64,000 nt of DNA, from NCBI RefSeq assembly GCF_910594005.1, contig NC_057834.1:104621650-104685649 (forward strand), in the 5' to 3' direction. The translations under genes were made by a program, and so were the position numbers. Shown here one piece after another: positions 59,873 through 64,000 of this stretch. Each line of letters begins with the position of its first letter. Position 1 is the stretch's first letter. The DNA comes from Cervus elaphus. Lineage: Eukaryota; Chordata; Mammalia; Artiodactyla; Cervidae. Under the pieces are notes generated by a model, which made no database searches, was not told the DNA's origin, and worked only from the letters and a program-made list of their open reading frames with translations.

Positions 59873-60221
59873 GTGAACACCAAGGAACTAGGCAACAAAA
59901 AGAAAAAAGCAAGGTAAAGTCTATGATGAAGCAGGATGACAATACAGCCCTGGGGAGTGGGGGAGGAGGAGAACTCTGGGGGCCATAGTTCTCACTACTA
60001 TGGTGGGCATGGAGCAAGATAAGCATAAGCCAGTTCCATTGTTTTGGGCAATCCTTGGTTCTGGCATGATGTTATCATGAGTTTAACAAATGACTGTATA
60101 TAAGTAAGCTTGGGAATGAGAAGGAAAAGGGAGAAAATTCCCCTGGTTGCAAATGTTCTTCTCTTAGCTATATTGAGCAATGTAAGCTTTCAATCTCAAG
60201 CATGTCAATTACTCTCTTTAA

Positions 60222-60345
60222 ATGGCAACCCACTCCAGTACTCTTGCCTGGAAAATCCCATAGACTGAGGATTCTGGTAGGCTACAGTCCATGGGGTCGC
60301 AAAGAGTTGGACACAACTGAGCGACTTCACTTCAAACACAAGACA
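60222..60345 (+). mobile_element. Bov-A SINE monomer
   Basis: 'aatggcaacccactccagta', 'cttgcctggaaaatcccata' and 'actgagcgacttcacttcaa'. A reverse scrap of the same family follows at about 60360-60420. Confidence 0.88.
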
Positions 60346-60460
60346 GGTTGTATAAGAACCATTTTGTTGTGTTATTCACATGGTCATGTCTCTTTGTGAC
60401 CACATTGACTGAAGCCCGCCAAAACCATTTTAGGTTATTTTTAAATAACCACAGTTCAAT

Positions 60461-61435
60461 CAGTCAGTTCAGTTGCTCAGTCATGTCCAACTCTTCCCTG
60501 GAGTTGGACAGGCTTTCCTGTCCATTACCAACTCTCGGAGCTTGCGCGAACTCATGTCCATCGAGTCGGTGATGCCATTCAACTATCTCATCCTCTGTCG
60601 TCCCCTTCTCCTCCTGCCCTCAATCTTTCCCAGCATCAGGGTCTTTTCCAGTGAGTCAGCTCTTTGCATCAGGTGGCCAAACTACTGGAGTTTCAGCTTC
60701 AACATTGGTCCTTCCAATGAATATTCATAACTGTTTTCCTTTAGGATGGATTGGTTGGATCTCCTTGCAGTCCAAGGGACTCTCAAGTCTTCTCCAACAC
60801 CACAGTTCAAAAGCATCAATTCTTTGGTGCTCAGCTTTCTTGAGTTCAACTCTCACATTCATACATGACTACTGGAAAAACCATAGCTTTAACTAGATGG
60901 ACCTTTGTTGGCAAAGTAATGTCTCTGCTTTTTAATATATTGTCTAGGTTGGTCATAGCTTTTCTTTCAAGGAGCAAGCATCTTTTAATTTCATGGCTGC
61001 AGTCACCATCTGTAGTGATTTTGGAGCCCCCCAAAAGTCTCTCACTGTTTCCAGTGAGACTTGTTTCCCCATCTATTTGCCATGAAATGATGAGACCGGA
61101 AGCCATGATCTTAGTTTTCTGAATGTTGACCTTTAAGTCAACTTTTTCACTCTCCTCTTTCACTTTCATCAAGAGGCCCTTTAGTTCTTCTTCGCTTTCT
61201 GCCATAAGGGTGGTGTCATCTGCATATCTGAGGTTATTGATATTTCTCCCGGCAATCTTGATTCCGGCTTGTGCTTCATCCAGCCTGGCATTTCGCATGA
61301 TGTACTCTACATACAAGTTAAATAAACAGGGGACAATGTACAACCTTGACATACTCCCTTCCTGATTTGGAATCAGTCTGTTGTTCCACATCCAGTTCTA
61401 ACTGTTGCTTCTTAACCTGCATATTGATTGACCTG
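60461..61435 (-). mobile_element. BovB LINE with reverse-transcriptase end
   Basis: The longest BovB piece here. A 181-codon minus ORF (60846-61391) keeps the region around NNLRYADDTTLMAESEEELK (YADD catalytic motif), then the thumb-like region SKITTDGDCSHEIKRCLLLE and ends near VFPVVMYECES. The N-terminal endonuclease and most of the reverse transcriptase are missing, and a short deletion-like change replaces part of the usual region between ISWQIDGET and GGSKI. Dead copy, in the same orientation as PATJ. Confidence 0.95.
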
Positions 61436-61487
61436 CATAAATAGCCACAAGTGACTTAAAAAGTATTCCTATCAAAAATATTGAACT

Positions 61488-61845
61488 CGGGCTTCCCTAG
61501 TGGTCCAGTGGTTACAAATCTGCCTTGCAACGCAAGGGACGCTGGTTTGATCCCTGGTCCGGGAAGATTCCACATTCAGCAGAGCAACTAAGCCCATGTG
61601 TCACAACTATGGATACAGCACTCTAGAGCTGGCAATCTAAAACTACTTGAACCCATGTGGTACAACTACTGCAGTCCTTGCACCTAGAGCCCGTGCTCCA
61701 CAACAAAAGAAGCCACCAGTTTGAGAAGTCCACACACTGCAAGAAACAGTAGCCCCTGCTCACTGCAACTAGAGAAAGCCCGCGTGCAACAATGGAGACC
61801 CAGCACAGCCAAAAAACTAAACAAGTAAATAAATCTTAAGAACAA
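61488..61845 (+). mobile_element. CHR-type SINE, near full length
   Basis: Starts gggcttccctagtggtccag, with 'ctggtttgatccctggtccg' as the B box region and the end 'cccagcacagccaaaaaact' plus A-rich tail. Flanking tgaact on both sides may be the core of a target duplication. Confidence 0.88.
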
Positions 61846-62518
61846 AAAAAAATGAACTTGAATCTAAGGCTTAAGCTCTAGCTCCCAACTCACAAGAAAC
61901 ATTTGGGATAGAGTAACAAGTTAAATGACACCACAAGGAAACAATCAAATTCTGAAACTAGTATTGCAGCGACAAATGGGCAAATCCCTCCAAAAAGTCT
62001 ATGCTATGGAGGCAGGGACAAGGGATTCTTCTATATTTAAAAAAAAAAAAAAGTATAATACATGCAATGAGTAAAATGCATAAAAATCAATGATCTTGAT
62101 TTTATGAGGTTTTCAAGAGGAGTAAGGGAAGTGGAAAAAGGAGTTACAAAAGACATTTGGGAGCAATTTGGAAAATTTAACTATGTGTTAGGTGTTTGAT
62201 ATTAGGTAATTACTATTAATTTTCTCTGGATAATGATATCATGGCTATTTTTAGAAGCTGTAAACTGAAGTATGTAGGACTGATGATATCTACAACTCAC
62301 CCTTAAATGGTTCAGAGAAAGCTAAATAGATGAAACAAACATGGCTAAGTTAACTGCTAAAATCTAAATGATGGATTCTGTGGTTGTTTTTCATATCATT
62401 TTTCAATTTTCCTGTGTGTTCAAATATTTTTACAATAAAAAGTTAAAAAAAATAAGTTAAAAGTTTATATATGAAACTTAATATGACCTTAAGATCTTAA
62501 TATGACATTTTAAACCAC

Positions 62519-62824
62519 ACTTTTTTGTTGTTGTTGTTGCACTGGATCTTTGTTGCTGCATGCAGGCTTTCTCTAGTTGTGATGAAAAGGGGCTACTCTT
62601 CATTGTGGTACATTGCGGTAGCTTCTCTTGATGAGGAGCACAGGTCCTAGGCACTGGGGCTTCAGTCATTTTAGCATGTGGGCTCAGTCGTTGCAGAGCG
62701 TGGCTCCAGGGCACACGGGCTTAGCTGCTCCACAGCAGGTGGAATCTTCCTGGTCCAAGGATTGAACCTGTATCTCCTGCACTGGCAGGCAGATTCCTAA
62801 CCACTGCGCCACCAAGGAAGTCCC
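62519..62824 (-). mobile_element. CHR-type SINE, near full length
   Basis: T-rich/(TTG)n left end, 'ctttgttgctgcatgcaggc', and the right end 'gcgccaccaaggaagtccca', which is the tRNA-like head in reverse. It explains the 78-codon ORF at 62478-62714. Confidence 0.88.
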
Positions 62825-64000
62825 ATAAGATTTTTTAGAACATTCATCTTTTAATACACACTAATTGTATAGCCCAGTGCCAGTAAAACACATGCCAGCC
62901 AGACGCTGCCGATGTAGCCTGGGGAGAAGAGTTACACAGTAGGCAGGGTACACAGTACAAAGCAATACACAATGTGTGTTACAAATCGTATGCAAACTGA
63001 TATACAAATAAGTATGCCCAAGGTATGCAAATAAAAAGAGTTTAGAGGAGAAAAGGCAAGATTTCTGAATGGCAAGGGAAGGTATCACTCAAGAGCTAGA
63101 AGCCGTGCAGTCCGTTTCAGTAAAATAGACTTAACTGCTGCCTATAAAGAAGGCACACAGAGGTGTGTTAGACGGGACAGTGGATAGAGACAAAACCACT
63201 CCCCTACATTACAGTGGCCGAACACAAAACAGGTGACCACGACGTAGTATGATAAATGCTCCAGCAAAGTGCTCTTCAAAGGGTTCTAAAGGGTATGAAA
63301 CACATAGGAAGGACACCCAAACCATGGAGGAAGTGCAGATTTAGGGTCAAAACCTATCCCAATGTAAATTTAAAATGTAGGCATGCCCAGTAAAGAACTG
63401 CTGATTCATAGATGACACAGTTCATTTGATACAGCAGACTAAAGCCAAGGGTTCTATCAGAGCTGCTGAAAACTATTATATTGGTATAAATATTTATGCA
63501 AACCTTTTAAGGTCAATATAGCATATGTACAATTTGTATTATTTAACCAATTCTAAATTTCACACATACAGTGCAGTTGACAGGGCATCTATCTTTCAGC
63601 AGCAAAATTTCCACTATCATATAAAACTTTAAAAATTCCAATGTAAATATCAATATAATTCAATATCAGTTGAAAGCAAAAGTTTCCAGGATATAATAAT
63701 ATATCTTCAGAGAATGAGAAAAAAAATGTACTCAACTTCTGACAAATTCTAATTTAACTATTTCCTACTCACTAGTTACGTAAGTAGTCATTCAACTTAA
63801 ATTGTACATGTTCCTATAATTACCAAATTTGTTAATCTATCTGTAAGTTGACAATTAGAAGTTGGCATGAATAGAATTTTGTATTTGTTCCATAAATCTA
63901 CTATTCTTTTTTTTTTTTTTTAGTTCTACCACTTTATTGCTACCAACCCATCTCCCTCCACCCTCATGCACACATGCTCAGTCATGTAACCCCATGGACG

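Larger units (their letters stand above)
59433..64000 (-). other. PATJ: PATJ intron before exon A (partial)
   Basis: At least 4568 nt; its donor is beyond the right edge. It holds two BovB fragments, a Bov-A monomer, and two CHR SINEs. The stretch 62830-63940 is AT-rich and unassigned; a T15 run and a possible SINE edge occur at 63908-64000. Confidence 0.75.

Noticed and set aside
60846..61391. 181-codon ORF as a functional reverse transcriptase
   Set aside because: It covers only the end of the BovB polymerase and lacks the endonuclease, the earlier motifs and a proper start.
1..64000. CRISPR array, operon, phage or toxin system
   Set aside because: No spaced direct repeats, no compact co-directional genes; intron-exon structure and mammalian repeats throughout.

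Overview
This is a piece of a ruminant (most likely bovid) nuclear genome. The kind of organism is read from the repeats: RTE-type BovB LINE copies, tRNA-derived Bov-tA/BOV-A2 SINEs and cetartiodactyl CHR-type SINEs, lying over an older mammalian layer of MIR, L2, L1, MER5 and Tigger fragments. The species within the ruminants cannot be fixed from the window alone. There are no bacterial, phage, plasmid or CRISPR features. The only gene I can support runs on the minus strand through nearly the whole window: PATJ (also called INADL), the multi-PDZ scaffold of the Crumbs-PALS1-PATJ apical polarity complex at tight junctions. I find nine consecutive internal coding exons: 59289-59432, 54853-54929, 52576-52632, 42513-42647, 36032-36193, 32502-32636, 9833-10042, 5215-5331 and 3184-3579. 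All have AG acceptors and GT donors, and they join in one open frame of 1433 nt. They encode the tail of the PDZ3-PDZ4 linker, all of PDZ4, the PDZ4-PDZ5 linker, all of PDZ5, and the first ~170 residues of the long acidic linker that precedes PDZ6. The first exons (L27, PDZ1-3) lie beyond the right edge and the later exons (PDZ6-10) beyond the left edge. No promoter, first exon or polyadenylation site of the gene is visible. Layout from the right edge, which is the 5' side of the gene: 59433-64000 is intron with a reverse-transcriptase-bearing BovB fragment (about 60461-61435), another BovB tail and two CHR SINEs. 54930-59288 is intron with an old L1 carrying two nested SINEs, next to an LTR-like segment. 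42648-52575 is a 9.9 kb intron rich in nested repeats, including a Tigger-like element split by a SINE and a MIR split by a BovB. 36194-42512, 32637-36031, 10043-32501 (22.5 kb, the largest), 5332-9832 and 3580-5214 are the remaining complete introns. 1-3183 is the start of the next intron. The most unusual structures are non-coding: a perfect 33-bp inverted repeat around a 106-nt spacer at 20328-20499, two small forward-inverted-forward motifs that look like template-switch scars (50582-50626 and 37023-37084), and a pair of CTCF-like motifs in convergent orientation inside the gene (14144 and 41748). I see no previously undescribed gene system; most other open reading frames of 60-190 codons are read-throughs of SINEs, LINEs or non-coding intron.
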